Made by a program: the position numbers and the translations under genes
Part shown: one piece after another, positions 8,266 through 16,657 of the stretch
How positions within the stretch are numbered: position 1 is the stretch's first letter
Layout of the letters: each line of letters begins with the position of its first letter
Source: Anaerotignum faecicola
Lineage (GTDB): Bacteria; Bacillota; Clostridia; Lachnospirales; Anaerotignaceae
Reading direction: 5' to 3'
NCBI GenBank assembly: GCA_024460105.1
Contig: JANFXS010000008.1
Span: 1 to 64,000, forward strand
Length of the DNA: 64,000 nucleotides
The notes under the pieces: model-generated
What the model saw: only the letters and a program-made list of their open reading frames with translations
What the model was told of the DNA's origin: nothing
Databases searched by the model: none

Positions 8266-9693
8266 ATGAATATTAACTGGATGTTATTGGGAGCTGTTGT
8301 CGTATATATAGGTGTTGTTATCTGCGTAGGAGCTGTCGCAAGCAAAAGGAATCCGGCCAAGGATACAAAAGATATGGTTCTTGCGGGCGGACAGCTTGGC
8401 CCGATAGTCCTCGGCGGCACAATGGCGGCCACATGGGTAGGCGGCGGCACGATTACCGGAGGAAGCCTCGCGGTAGGCGCGGATTACGGTGTGTTCCCGG
8501 CTTTGGGATATACTCTTTTTTCCTGTCTGGCTCCGCTTTTGTTATATGTTATTGCAAAGAAAGTTAACCGGCGCGGCGCTATGACCGTAGGCAGTATTTT
8601 TGAAGACAGGTACGGCAAGTTTGCAAAATATTTCAGCGCGGTTGTAATTGTGCTTGCGTATGTGGGAACGGCGTCGTACCAGTTTAAGGCTTTCGGCAAT
8701 GCGATTTATGTCTGCACGGGCATGAACATAGACGTTGCAATGGTTGTGGGCGTTATAATCATAACGAGCATCGCTATGATGGGCGGTATGCGAAGCGTTG
8801 CCGTAACGGACTGTATAAGCGCTATATTCGTTGTGTTCGCAATGGTGATTGCGCTTACGGTTTCAGTTGGGGCTTTGAACGGGTTTGAAGGCGTGGTTGA
8901 AAGGGCTGCGGAAGGCACGGCAAGTTTCCCGTTGGGAAATATGCCAGCTTTGGCATGGCTTGCCCTCACGTTCGGCGGAACAATGAATATAATCGGCGAT
9001 CAGAACTTTATCCAAAGGCTTTCGTCGGGTAAAAACGATAAAACACTCAAAAAAGCAATATTTATCTTTGTCGGAATTATACTTGCAGTTATGATTTGCT
9101 CATCAACATTGGGCTGGGTTTTAAGGGTATATTACCCGGATTTGGAATCAAGCCTGCTTTTCTTCACATATGCTTCGGCAGTTTCTCCTATCGTTGGAAT
9201 GCTTATGGTAGCGTGCGGCGCGGCTTTAATACTTACAACGGCAAATTCTTATCTTCTTTCGGCAACAACAAGCGGCGTTATGGACTTATGGCTTGTGTTT
9301 GTTGACAAAAACGCAACTGAAAAAAGGAAAGTATGGTATATACGCGCGTGCCTTGTTATTTTTGCCGTGATAGCTTTTGTAATGTGCCGTTTCTTCCCGA
9401 ACGTGCTTGCAATACAGAACTATGTTTACGCGCTGTATTCCTCGGCTATTACGCCGGCGCTTTTCGCGGCTTTGCTGTGGAAGGGAGTGACAAAACAGGG
9501 GGCTGTGGCTTCGATTGTTTCCGGAACCGTTATTACTTTAGTGAACGAATTTTCCGGCAAGCCTATTAACGGTATCGCCAGCGCGATATTTGCAATCCCT
9601 GTTTCCGTACTGCTTTTATACTTCGTTTCAAAAGCTACTTACAAAGGGCCTACGGAAATGGACAAATCTTTCTTTGCCGATGAAGAAGCCTGA
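8266..9693 (+). CDS. Sodium:solute symporter (SSS/SLC5 family)
   Basis: This 475-residue, very hydrophobic protein has about 13 predicted membrane helices and the family's characteristic first segments (NPAKDTKDMVLAGGQLGP followed by AATWVGGGTITGGS). GGMRSVAVTDCISAIF and GDQNFIQRLSS are also typical of the SSS family, which imports sugars, carboxylates, amino acids or vitamins with sodium. The 75-base gap from the HAD gene and the shared strand put it in the same operon, so it probably imports the substrate of the pathway. The closest named relatives cannot be determined by eye; a carboxylate or sugar acid is the best guess from the neighbours. Confidence 0.88.
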   Translation: MNINWMLLGAVVVYIGVVICVGAVASKRNPAKDTKDMVLAGGQLGPIVLGGTMAATWVGGGTITGGSLAVGADYGVFPALGYTLFSCLAPLLLYVIAKKVNRRGAMTVGSIFEDRYGKFAKYFSAVVIVLAYVGTASYQFKAFGNAIYVCTGMNIDVAMVVGVIIITSIAMMGGMRSVAVTDCISAIFVVFAMVIALTVSVGALNGFEGVVERAAEGTASFPLGNMPALAWLALTFGGTMNIIGDQNFIQRLSSGKNDKTLKKAIFIFVGIILAVMICSSTLGWVLRVYYPDLESSLLFFTYASAVSPIVGMLMVACGAALILTTANSYLLSATTSGVMDLWLVFVDKNATEKRKVWYIRACLVIFAVIAFVMCRFFPNVLAIQNYVYALYSSAITPALFAALLWKGVTKQGAVASIVSGTVITLVNEFSGKPINGIASAIFAIPVSVLLLYFVSKATYKGPTEMDKSFFADEEA

Positions 9694-9710
9694 TTGCGGA
9701 AATTAGTCTG

Positions 9711-9734
9711 CCGCCCCGGAAAGGGGCGGTTTTA
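9711..9734 (+). terminator. GC-rich hairpin after the symporter, weak terminator or processing site
   Basis: CCGCCCC/GGGGCGG with a GGAAA loop and only four T. It probably allows partial readthrough into the next genes. Confidence 0.5.
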
Positions 9735-9762
9735 ATAAAGAATATGAATGGGGGTTTTAATT

Positions 9763-10137
9763 ATGAAATTTATGCATACAAAGCTTCCGGACTTCAAAAA
9801 GAAAGTAATTGAAGCCGGCAAAAAGCTCAGGAGCGAAACGGAAGTTGAACTTGTCGGGCTTGAAAACATGGAAAGCGCAAAGCTTGCGTCGCTCAGGGTG
9901 GGACGCATTGAAGAAGAAATTCTTGAAATTACACAGGATCCGAACGTCGCTAAGGTTGAAGTTACGGTTCTTCCCCAGATACCGGAAACAATACACACCG
10001 TGGTTATTAAGGGAGTGCAGAAAGACGGCACAAGCAAAAAAACAATACTTGAAAGCATGTTCATCACTACCCCAGCGCCGGAATGTTACTATCATGACAG
10101 CGAAGTTGTGGACGACCGCAGGGTCGCTTACGACTGA
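9763..10137 (+). CDS. Small hypothetical protein of the LarA-like locus
   Basis: The product has 124 residues and no signal peptide or membrane helix. I chose ATG 9763 because GGGGG lies about 8 bases upstream; the ATG at 9748 lies before that site. The sequence is mixed alpha/beta: a basic helical N-terminus (LPDFKKKVIEAGKKLRS), strand-like segments (KVEVTVLPQI, HTVVIKGVQ) and an acidic end. I recognise no family. It sits 54 bases before the 343-residue protein and is presumably translated from the same message, so it may be a subunit or accessory protein of the same pathway. Confidence 0.7.
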   Translation: MKFMHTKLPDFKKKVIEAGKKLRSETEVELVGLENMESAKLASLRVGRIEEEILEITQDPNVAKVEVTVLPQIPETIHTVVIKGVQKDGTSKKTILESMFITTPAPECYYHDSEVVDDRRVAYD

Positions 10138-10191
10138 CGTCAGGCGAGGACTGCATAAAACAGGCTTATTAATAACGGGAGGGAATTTCTG

Positions 10192-11223
10192 ATGAATAAA
10201 TTGAAATATAAGCTCGTGCCGAAGGGCGCGGCCGAAGGCAGGGTGCCTATAAACTTAATATTTGTTGACAAAGAGGACGTTATGGCGGCGGGTATTACAT
10301 ACCGCGAAGCTTGCGAAGCTATTGCAAGGGGATTTAAGGAACCGGCGGCAATAGACATTATAGACATGGATTCGATTACCGTTACGAGCGACGGCATTGT
10401 TGTGGATTTTGCGGTTGTGGCGTTTGCGTCGATCGATTACGGAATGGTAAACAGGGATTTCGGTTTCCTTCAGGTTTCGGAACAGCCGTATTCCGAAAAG
10501 CTTTTGGAAGAAGAACCTCATATGAAGCAGTGGGACGCTATAGACGCCTACAGGGGCAAACGCCTTTACAGGGGGCCTAACTTTGAGGACAGATGGCCGC
10601 GCGTGCCTCATAACGAAACGCAGACAATCACAGGAAAAATCGCCAACAACAACACGGGCTCGGAGGTTATGGACGTTGTCGATATGACGGAAATACTCAT
10701 ACCCGCATACGGCGCCCTTGAAATTATGAAAGACGGGGAAGTTTTAATCGGCCTTTCCGGCCCTGAAGTATCCGTCGGCATAGGCATGGTTGTTTTTGAA
10801 ACTTACGGGCGTATTTTCAACCGTTCCTACGGTGCCGGAAAAACGGCCCACAATTCCGGAGTATATGCAAAAACGGTTAAAAGCGATTATCCGGCTATTG
10901 CCGGCACGAAAGCCGTTTTGGCGGAATATACTCTGCGCGCCCTTGAAATAGGCCTTGTGCCGGGACGTGACATTGGATGCTCGCCTGCAGTTTTGAGCAT
11001 TGCAAAGGCTTTCGGCAGTGAAATCGCTTTTGAAAACATTGAAGAACGCGCGTGGGTTGAACTTGAAAGCGTAGGCATTAAGCGCAGCTGGCTTGAAGAA
11101 AAGAGCGAGCCCCTTTCAAGGGAAGAAATTATCGCAAGGGCAGACGAGATTGTGCCCGGTATTTCCGACGGCAAGAAGTTTATGGTTAAAGACATAACGG
11201 AAATCCGTTTTGCCGAAATTTAA
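10192..11223 (+). CDS. Conserved-looking protein of unknown function in the LarA-like locus
   Basis: This soluble protein of 343 residues begins at ATG 10192 behind GGGAGGG. Distinct segments are IFVDKEDVMAAGITYREACE near the start, FEDRWPRVPHNETQTITGKI in the middle, a Gly-rich stretch LIGLSGPEVSVGIGMVVFETYGR, and RSYGAGKTAHNSGVYAKTVK, which looks like a functional site with His, Lys and Ser. The C-terminal part (LVPGRDIGCSPAVLSIAKAFG) suggests an alpha/beta fold. I do not recognise the family and assign no reaction. Its position between the transporter and the isomerase argues for an enzyme of the same catabolic route. Confidence 0.75.
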   Translation: MNKLKYKLVPKGAAEGRVPINLIFVDKEDVMAAGITYREACEAIARGFKEPAAIDIIDMDSITVTSDGIVVDFAVVAFASIDYGMVNRDFGFLQVSEQPYSEKLLEEEPHMKQWDAIDAYRGKRLYRGPNFEDRWPRVPHNETQTITGKIANNNTGSEVMDVVDMTEILIPAYGALEIMKDGEVLIGLSGPEVSVGIGMVVFETYGRIFNRSYGAGKTAHNSGVYAKTVKSDYPAIAGTKAVLAEYTLRALEIGLVPGRDIGCSPAVLSIAKAFGSEIAFENIEERAWVELESVGIKRSWLEEKSEPLSREEIIARADEIVPGISDGKKFMVKDITEIRFAEI

Positions 11224-11407
11224 ACCGCCGCGCCTTAGATTCACAAATAACGGCGCAAAACTCTGCGGAAGTAAAGGAAAGACGCGGCGCATGGAGAGAG
11301 CGGAGGCGTTTTCGCATATGTTTTGCGGTATTAAAGGCGCATGGGTTCAGGCTGTTTGATTTAAGGGGTTTATACGATTAAGCGAAAAATCATAAGGCAA
11401 AAATCAA

Positions 11408-11468
11408 TTTTTAAACCGCCGCGGCTGAAATGGGGAGCGCATCCCTGCGGCCGCCGACGGTTTAAAAT
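11408..11468 (+). repeat. Long imperfect inverted repeat in the 264-base gap of the operon
   Basis: TTTAAACCG at 11410-11418 pairs with CGGTTTAAA at 11458-11466, enclosing GC-rich inner arms. No T run follows, so it looks like an RNA stem for processing or stability rather than a terminator. The rest of the gap (11224-11487) shows no gene. Confidence 0.55.
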
Positions 11469-11487
11469 GGCATAAGGGGGCGAACAA

Positions 11488-11847
11488 ATGGGACGCGAAT
11501 ATATTATTGCTCATGCCGACAAGCTTGTTTTAAAAATATCGGGCCTTGAGGTTAAAGGGCTCAACACTAAAATGCTTGAAGACATACTGACGGAAAAATT
11601 AAAAACTTTTGTGCGCGTTATAGGCGTTACGGGCGAAGGCATAGAAATGGACGTATACGGCGTAGAGCCTGAAAAGATACGCCGCGACGAAAAAGGGCTT
11701 ATGGAAAGCATAGCCCTTGCCGAAGGCATAACCGTTACCGACCTTGCGAAAATGGCGTGCAGCGACAAAATTGTAAACGTGGATTATAACTCCATACCTG
11801 ACGAGCCGAAATCAAGCTGCGCCATGGAAAGGTGGATTGAGTATTGA
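11488..11847 (+). CDS. Small hypothetical protein translationally coupled to the Mog-like gene
   Basis: The protein has 119 residues and starts at ATG 11488 behind GGGGGCG. Its stop TGA overlaps the next start ATG by one base, so the two are translationally coupled and probably act together. The sequence has an N-terminal segment (HADKLVLKISGLEVKGLNTKMLEDILTEKL), a central GVTGEGIEMDVYGV and a C-terminal motif DEPKSSCAMERW with a single Cys. No family is recognised. It may be a small partner subunit of the Mog-like protein or of the isomerase. Confidence 0.7.
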   Translation: MGREYIIAHADKLVLKISGLEVKGLNTKMLEDILTEKLKTFVRVIGVTGEGIEMDVYGVEPEKIRRDEKGLMESIALAEGITVTDLAKMACSDKIVNVDYNSIPDEPKSSCAMERWIEY

Positions 11848-12374
11848 TGAACAAAATATATATACTGCCTACAGGCGACGAGATAAAAAACGGAGTCGTG
11901 CTTGACTTGGACGCGCCGGAAATGATAAGGCAGGCTGTGGCCGCATACCCTGAAACCGAAATAACAAGACTGGCCCCTATTATAGACAACGAAAATGCAA
12001 TACTTGACAAAATATCCGAAACGGCGGATAAAAAACCGGATTTAATAGCCCTTATCGGCGGAAGCGGCGGCGGACACAGGTTCAGCCCGACGTTGGGGAA
12101 GGATTTTACACATTCCGCACTCCAAAAGTATTTGGATGAATATTCTTCGCATGAGATTTACGGAAAAAACGGCCATATGTGGACAAAGCTTTTCTGCGGA
12201 AAGAAAGGCGGCACATACGTTATAAATGTGCCCGGGCCTTTTGTGGAGGCGAAAGCCGCTTTTGCGGCGTTTTTGAAGGCGTATGCGGAGAATAAGGATC
12301 TGGACGGCATAAGCAGGGATATGGCGGAAGCCGTGCTGGCATTGTTTCCCGAAGGGGCGGCGGAAACGGTTTAA
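11847..12374 (+). CDS. MoaB/Mog-like molybdopterin-binding-fold protein
   Basis: The 175-residue protein carries the signatures of the Mog/MoaB/CinA fold: LPTGDEIKNGVVLDLDAP at the start (compare TGdEi..G...D) and ALIGGSGGGHRFSPTLGKDF near residue 70, where typical members have TGGTG. In that fold the Gly loop binds molybdopterin or nucleotide. The GGSGGG variant and the unusual context suggest a specialised paralogue rather than a housekeeping MoaB, and no other molybdenum-cofactor gene is in the window. The ATG at 11847 overlaps the previous stop codon. The nucleotide-fold reading is inference from motif and length. Confidence 0.65.
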   Translation: MNKIYILPTGDEIKNGVVLDLDAPEMIRQAVAAYPETEITRLAPIIDNENAILDKISETADKKPDLIALIGGSGGGHRFSPTLGKDFTHSALQKYLDEYSSHEIYGKNGHMWTKLFCGKKGGTYVINVPGPFVEAKAAFAAFLKAYAENKDLDGISRDMAEAVLALFPEGAAETV

Positions 12375-12403
12375 TATGCCGCCGTGCGAAAGGAGGTTTT
12401 TGA

Positions 12404-13705
12404 GTGTCCGGAATTACAAACCTTATCGGGCATATAAAACTGCCGAAATTTGTAAAGGCGCGTCAGGTTTTTGACAAGACCGAAATGACGCCGGCCGAAA
12501 TATCGGAAGAACTGAAAAAAGGTTTTGAAAAAGAAGGAATAAAAGGCAGGATCAAACCGGGGCAGAGAATATGCATTACATGCGGCAGCAGGGGCGTTTC
12601 AAATATGGCCTTTGTTACAAAAGCCCTTGCGGATTATGTTAAATCCATGGGGGCCGAGCCTTTTTTGATACCGGCCATGGGAAGCCACGGCGGCGCTACG
12701 GCCGAAGGACAGGTTGAAATACTTAAAAATTTGGGTATTACGGCCGAAAGTATAGGATGTCCTGTGCTTTCGTCCATGGAAACCGTGAAAATAAGCCGTG
12801 CGGAAGGCCGCGAAGGTATGGAAGGCTTTGACGTATGTATTGATAAAAACGCCTTTGAAGCCGACGGCATTATAGTTTTAAACAGGGTGAAGGCGCATAC
12901 AAGTTTTCAGGGGCCTTATGAAAGCGGGCTTATGAAAATGCTCACAATCGGCCTCGGCAAGCAGTACGGCGCGCATATATGCCATGCCGGCGGCGACGAC
13001 AACATGTCGGAACGCATAGGCCTTAACGGCAGGGAAGTTATAAAACATGCAAATGTCGTTATGGGAGTGGCCCTTTTAGAAAATGCCTTTGACAAAACAA
13101 ACGGCGTTTTTGTGATGCCTGGGGAAGAGATACCGTTGAAGGAGCCCGAAATACTTCAAAAAGCAAAAAAATCCATGGGCCGCATATGGTTTGACAGCTG
13201 TGATGTGCTTATTGTTGAAGAAATCGGCAAAAATTTTACGGGAGCGGGAATGGACCCGAATGTTGTCGGAAGGTGCGTGAACACAAAACTCAAAATGGGC
13301 ATCGACGCACAGCGGATAGGCATATTCGGTTTGAGCGCGGAGTCCCACGGAAACGCAACCGGAATGGGCAGGGCGGATCTTGCCACAAGGAAATTTTTTG
13401 AACAGTTAAGCTTTGACGATACATATCCGAACTTTATTACAAGCTATGATCCAATGGCGTTTAGGATACCTATTATTGTCGACAGCGAAGAGGAAGTTAT
13501 GAAAGCCTGCGTTGCAAGCGCCCTTAATATCGACTATGACAATCCGAGGATCATAATTATTAAGAACTCGCTGGAAATCGAAAATATCTTAATTTCCGAA
13601 GCAATGGCGGAAGAAGCGGAAAAAAGCGGCCGCATTGAAATTATATCCGGAGAGCCTTTCGACTTGGCGTTTAACGGAGAAGGCGAACTTGAAGCCGAAT
13701 ATTGA
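12404..13705 (+). CDS. LarA-like nickel-pincer-cofactor isomerase/racemase
   Basis: The start is GTG 12404 with AAAGGAGG 7 bases upstream. The 433-residue protein matches the LarA N-terminal domain family (DUF2088). It has GSHGGAT with His95 where lactate racemase has its first catalytic His, RVKAHTSF with His165 as the second, LMKM with Lys178 at the position that carries the nickel-pincer nucleotide in LarA, and GAHICH with His191/His194 as candidate nickel ligands. Known members racemise or epimerise alpha-hydroxy acids, including lactate, malate and gluconate-type acids. The cofactor genes larB, larC and larE are not in the window. It is the last gene before a strong terminator. I infer an alpha-hydroxy-acid epimerase; the substrate is unknown. 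Confidence 0.78.
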   Translation: MSGITNLIGHIKLPKFVKARQVFDKTEMTPAEISEELKKGFEKEGIKGRIKPGQRICITCGSRGVSNMAFVTKALADYVKSMGAEPFLIPAMGSHGGATAEGQVEILKNLGITAESIGCPVLSSMETVKISRAEGREGMEGFDVCIDKNAFEADGIIVLNRVKAHTSFQGPYESGLMKMLTIGLGKQYGAHICHAGGDDNMSERIGLNGREVIKHANVVMGVALLENAFDKTNGVFVMPGEEIPLKEPEILQKAKKSMGRIWFDSCDVLIVEEIGKNFTGAGMDPNVVGRCVNTKLKMGIDAQRIGIFGLSAESHGNATGMGRADLATRKFFEQLSFDDTYPNFITSYDPMAFRIPIIVDSEEEVMKACVASALNIDYDNPRIIIIKNSLEIENILISEAMAEEAEKSGRIEIISGEPFDLAFNGEGELEAEY

Positions 13706-13721
13706 ATTTTTTGCATAGAGC

Positions 13722-13753
13722 CCCTTCAAACGGCGAAGTTTGAAGGGTTTTTT
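13722..13753 (+). terminator. Intrinsic terminator of the LarA-like operon
   Basis: CCCTTCAAA pairs with TTTGAAGGG and is followed by six T, 16 bases after the LarA-like stop codon. The 300 bases beyond it hold no gene. Confidence 0.92.
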
Positions 13754-14050
13754 CGTTGGGGGAATTCCTATGGTTTTAAAATGGTTTAAAGCCGTGTTAT
13801 TTTTTGTGTATTTTTGGGACGGTTTTGTTTACTGTCTGCACTGAGGCGTACAAAAGGCTTTTCAGAGCGGCCATATCTTTACTTGGCCGATAAAATGACG
13901 GCGTTTACGGAAACCGAAATAAAAACGTATAATTTGTTTTTAGGGATTTAAAAAGGGATTGTTTTATTAAGCCGATTAAAAATACATAATTCAGAAAAGA
14001 ATTTCAACTGCCTGAATTTTTGAAGCCTTTTTTATCTTAAAAATATCGGA

Positions 14051-14079
14051 TTTACAAATAATTTGAAATAGTATATAAT
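14051..14079 (+). promoter_or_regulatory. Sigma-A promoter of the fluoride-riboswitch transcript
   Basis: TTTACA at 14051-14056 and TATAAT at 14074-14079 have exactly 17 bases between them. The expected start near 14086 is just ahead of the aptamer. Confidence 0.82.
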
Positions 14080-14085
14080 ATACAA

Positions 14086-14155
14086 ACGGGAATGAAGTTC
14101 TCCCTTGGGTAGCCAAAACCGCTTTTGATAAGCTGATGACTTCTACGGATTTACC
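14086..14155 (+). promoter_or_regulatory. Fluoride riboswitch (crcB motif)
   Basis: The aptamer has the conserved parts in order: GGGAATGAAGTTCTCCC (stem and loop), AAAACCGCTT, and AAGCTGATGACTTCTACGG. GAAGT in the first loop can pair with ACTTC near the end, the pseudoknot that defines this class, and GCTGATGACTTCTAC is the diagnostic 3' segment. Fluoride binding would stabilise this fold. It lies directly after a promoter and ahead of an antiporter gene, a known target type for fluoride riboswitches. Confidence 0.88.
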
Positions 14156-14177
14156 GTAGGGATCGTCGGCTTTTTTT
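14132..14177 (+). terminator. Riboswitch expression platform: conditional terminator
   Basis: GCTGATGA (14132-14139) pairs with TCGTCGGC (14163-14170), TACGG pairs with CCGTA inside, and seven T follow. The 5' arm is part of the aptamer itself, so the two structures exclude each other. Fluoride should prevent termination and switch the gene ON. Confidence 0.88.
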
Positions 14178-14628
14178 AGGTTAAAAACCGAAAATAGTTT
14201 TTAACTGCGGGGCTGTTACGGCGGTTTGCGGCAAAAACGGGCTGATACGGACTGTTAAATATTTTTACCATGAGGGGCTTGAAACAGACGGGCAAATGGG
14301 AGAGGGGGAAACTAGGAAAACAGTCTTAAAAATATGCCTGGACAAAACATATTTTTGCGTTTCCCGCCGGGTTTGCCATTCAGGCATGCGGACGGGAGAA
14401 ATGAAAAATAAATTCCGTAAAAAAGATTTTAAAATTATGCGGCCGTCTTTTAAAATTCAAGAGTCTGTACAGAGCGTGGCAGGGAATACCGCTCGTATCT
14501 AAAAACTTCTGATGAACCGGTGCAAATTGGTATTATAAAGAGGAATGGGCTGTAATTCCGTTATCGGGATACGGCGTAAAATAATATCCGGATACGGAAT
14601 AAAATAAATTGTAAAGGAAGGATTTAAA
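14178..14628 (+). other. 450-base untranslated leader between riboswitch terminator and antiporter
   Basis: No convincing gene is seen. A 68-codon frame at 14296-14502 has a GGAGAGG-like context but no recognisable protein. A small or decayed gene, or a second regulatory RNA, is possible. Confidence 0.35.
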
Positions 14629-15843
14629 ATGCTTACATCGCTCGCATTTATTTTTCTTGCGGGGCTTGCGGCGGCCGCTTTGTGCCAAAAGGTGAAACTG
14701 CCTCGGATTATAGGCATGCTTGCCGTAGGAACGATACTGGGGCCTTACGTTCTTAATCTGCTTGACGGTTCGATACTTTCAATATCTTCCGAGCTTAGGC
14801 AGATGGCGCTGATTATTATACTCATAAAAGCTGGGCTTACCCTTAATGTTTCGGATTTGAAAAGGGTTGGCAGGCCGGCGGTTTTAATGTCGTTTTTGCC
14901 GGCGAGTTTTGAAATACTGGCGTTTTTTATATTTGCGCCTTATTTGCTTGGCGTTACGAGGATTGAAGCCGCCGTTATGGGAGCTGTTCTGGGGGCCGTT
15001 TCGCCTGCCGTCGTTATACCTCGTATGGTTAGGCTTATGGATGAGGGATACGGTGTTGACAAAAGCATACCGCAGATGATTCTGGCCGGCGCGTCATGTG
15101 ACGATATATTTGTGATAGTCCTGTTTTCGACATTCACGGCCATGGCGCAGGGAGGCCGGGCCGGCATTATGGATTTTATAAACATACCCGTTTCCGTTTT
15201 GCTGGGCGCGGCATTAGGGGCGGCCGCCGGATACATGCTCGGGACGTTCTTTGAAACGGCATATGCCGGCAAAAATTATATACGAAACAGTACGAAAACA
15301 ATAATTGTGCTTGGGGTGTCATTCCTGCTCATGGCGGCTGAAACATGGCTTAAAGGAACTATACCCGTATCGGGGTTATTGGCTGTTGTTTCTTCGGCAT
15401 GCATGCTGAAAATCAAATGCGCGCCGTCCGTATCGCGGCGGCTTTCCGAAAAATTCGGCAAGCTGTGGATTGCCGCCGAAATACTTCTGTTTGTGCTTGT
15501 AGGGGCGGCGGTTGACATACGGTACACTTTGTCCGCGGGAATCCCCGCCGTAATCATGATTTTTACGGCGCTTTTATTCCGTGCCGCGGGAGTGTGCATA
15601 TGTCTGGCCGGTACGAACCTTAATTTCAGGGAGCGCGTTTTTTGCATAACGGCATATTTGCCCAAAGCTACGGTACAGGCGGCTATAGGTTCCGTACCGC
15701 TTGCAATGGGCCTGCCATGTGGAAAGATTGTGCTTTCGGTTGCAGTTTTGGCGATATTGATAACGGCGCCGCTTGGAGCCGCCGGAATGGACATGTCTTA
15801 TAAAAAGCTTCTTTCCAAAGAAGGAGCCGGAGAAAATGACTGA
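14629..15843 (+). CDS. Cation:proton antiporter (CPA family), fluoride-regulated
   Basis: The 404-residue membrane protein has about 12 hydrophobic helices. Family features are LPRIIGMLAVGTILGPYVLNLL near the start, LRQMALIIILIKAGLTL, GAVLGAVSPAVVIPRMVRL and GASCDDIFVIVLFS, where the paired Asp in the membrane probably serves ion/proton exchange. It ends after YLPKATVQAAIGSVPL, without an obvious large cytoplasmic regulatory domain. The start ATG is preceded by GGAAGGA. The only upstream promoter visible is that of the fluoride riboswitch, 480 bases before the start, so the protein most likely helps cells tolerate fluoride by restoring pH or ion balance. Direct fluoride transport is not shown by the sequence. 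Confidence 0.82.
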   Translation: MLTSLAFIFLAGLAAAALCQKVKLPRIIGMLAVGTILGPYVLNLLDGSILSISSELRQMALIIILIKAGLTLNVSDLKRVGRPAVLMSFLPASFEILAFFIFAPYLLGVTRIEAAVMGAVLGAVSPAVVIPRMVRLMDEGYGVDKSIPQMILAGASCDDIFVIVLFSTFTAMAQGGRAGIMDFINIPVSVLLGAALGAAAGYMLGTFFETAYAGKNYIRNSTKTIIVLGVSFLLMAAETWLKGTIPVSGLLAVVSSACMLKIKCAPSVSRRLSEKFGKLWIAAEILLFVLVGAAVDIRYTLSAGIPAVIMIFTALLFRAAGVCICLAGTNLNFRERVFCITAYLPKATVQAAIGSVPLAMGLPCGKIVLSVAVLAILITAPLGAAGMDMSYKKLLSKEGAGEND

Positions 15844-15997
15844 CTTGAAAGGCTGTATACCGTTTTTAAGTTATGGCGGTTTTCAAGGCCGAATAACCGC
15901 CGCTTTAGGCAACGCTGAATGAATCGGAACGGAACAAAGGGTTCATGCTTGAAGAAACAAAAAATCGCTGCCGGCGTCTAAGAACAGGCCGACGGCC

Positions 15998-16420
15998 TTG
16001 GCAAGCCAATCTGCCGCAAACGTTATCAAGTTGCGGCTATCCCTCGAAAGTGCGGTTAAACAGCTTGACGAAACAGGGATGAGCGCGAAAATATATGTGC
16101 GACAGCCCTGCCGTTATAGCGGATATGCTTATAATTACCATACCGGATGTTGTGTTTATAACCGAAATGGAAATGACGGAGGTGTTTTGGCGTTTTATCC
16201 GACAAGGCATATACTTATGACGGCGATTACGACAATACTAGTACAGTTATGATTTTTTCAACAGGCTCCAAAAGCGAAATATTGGGGAGCATGAGCCTTA
16301 TAATTGCCGGCGGCTTTGCGGCTATTACATTCCTTACGCATATTGCCGCGCCGCTTTTACATATGATGTTCGGCAGAATTTCCGGTGAAGCGAAAAAGAA
16401 ATTTAAAATCAAACTTAGGC
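15998..16420 (+). pseudogene. Decayed coding remnants after the antiporter
   Basis: Short frames carry protein-like fragments, such as LSLESAVKQLDETG and a hydrophobic stretch SLIIAGGFAAITFLTHIAAPLLHMMFG (16288-16371), but they are interrupted by stops and frame changes. The hydrophobic fragment looks like the end of a membrane transporter. No parent family can be named. Intact small genes are not excluded. Confidence 0.3.
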
Positions 16421-16524
16421 AAAAGCGGTATCAGGTTAAAAAAGGCCGCCGCCGATATTTGTTAACGGAAGAATGTTTATGTACAAAACGTCCCGGATTT
16501 TGCGGCGGCGCATATAGATCTAAA

Positions 16525-16562
16525 GGCGTATTCCGAATATATATGGGAATACGCCTTTTTTT
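16525..16562 (+). terminator. Intrinsic terminator
   Basis: GGCGTATTCC and GGAATACGCC pair around a 10-11 base loop and are followed by seven T. Confidence 0.9.
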
Positions 16563-16657
16563 GTGCGTACGGACGGATTTTAAGATAACCGTACGCCTGT
16601 TTTTGTATTTTATGCTTGGCCATATTGATTCCTTAAGCTTATGCCGTTGGGAAAGGA

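Noticed and set aside
14296-14502. 68-codon frame between riboswitch and antiporter
   Set aside because: No recognisable sequence and an unconvincing start; kept only as part of the leader.
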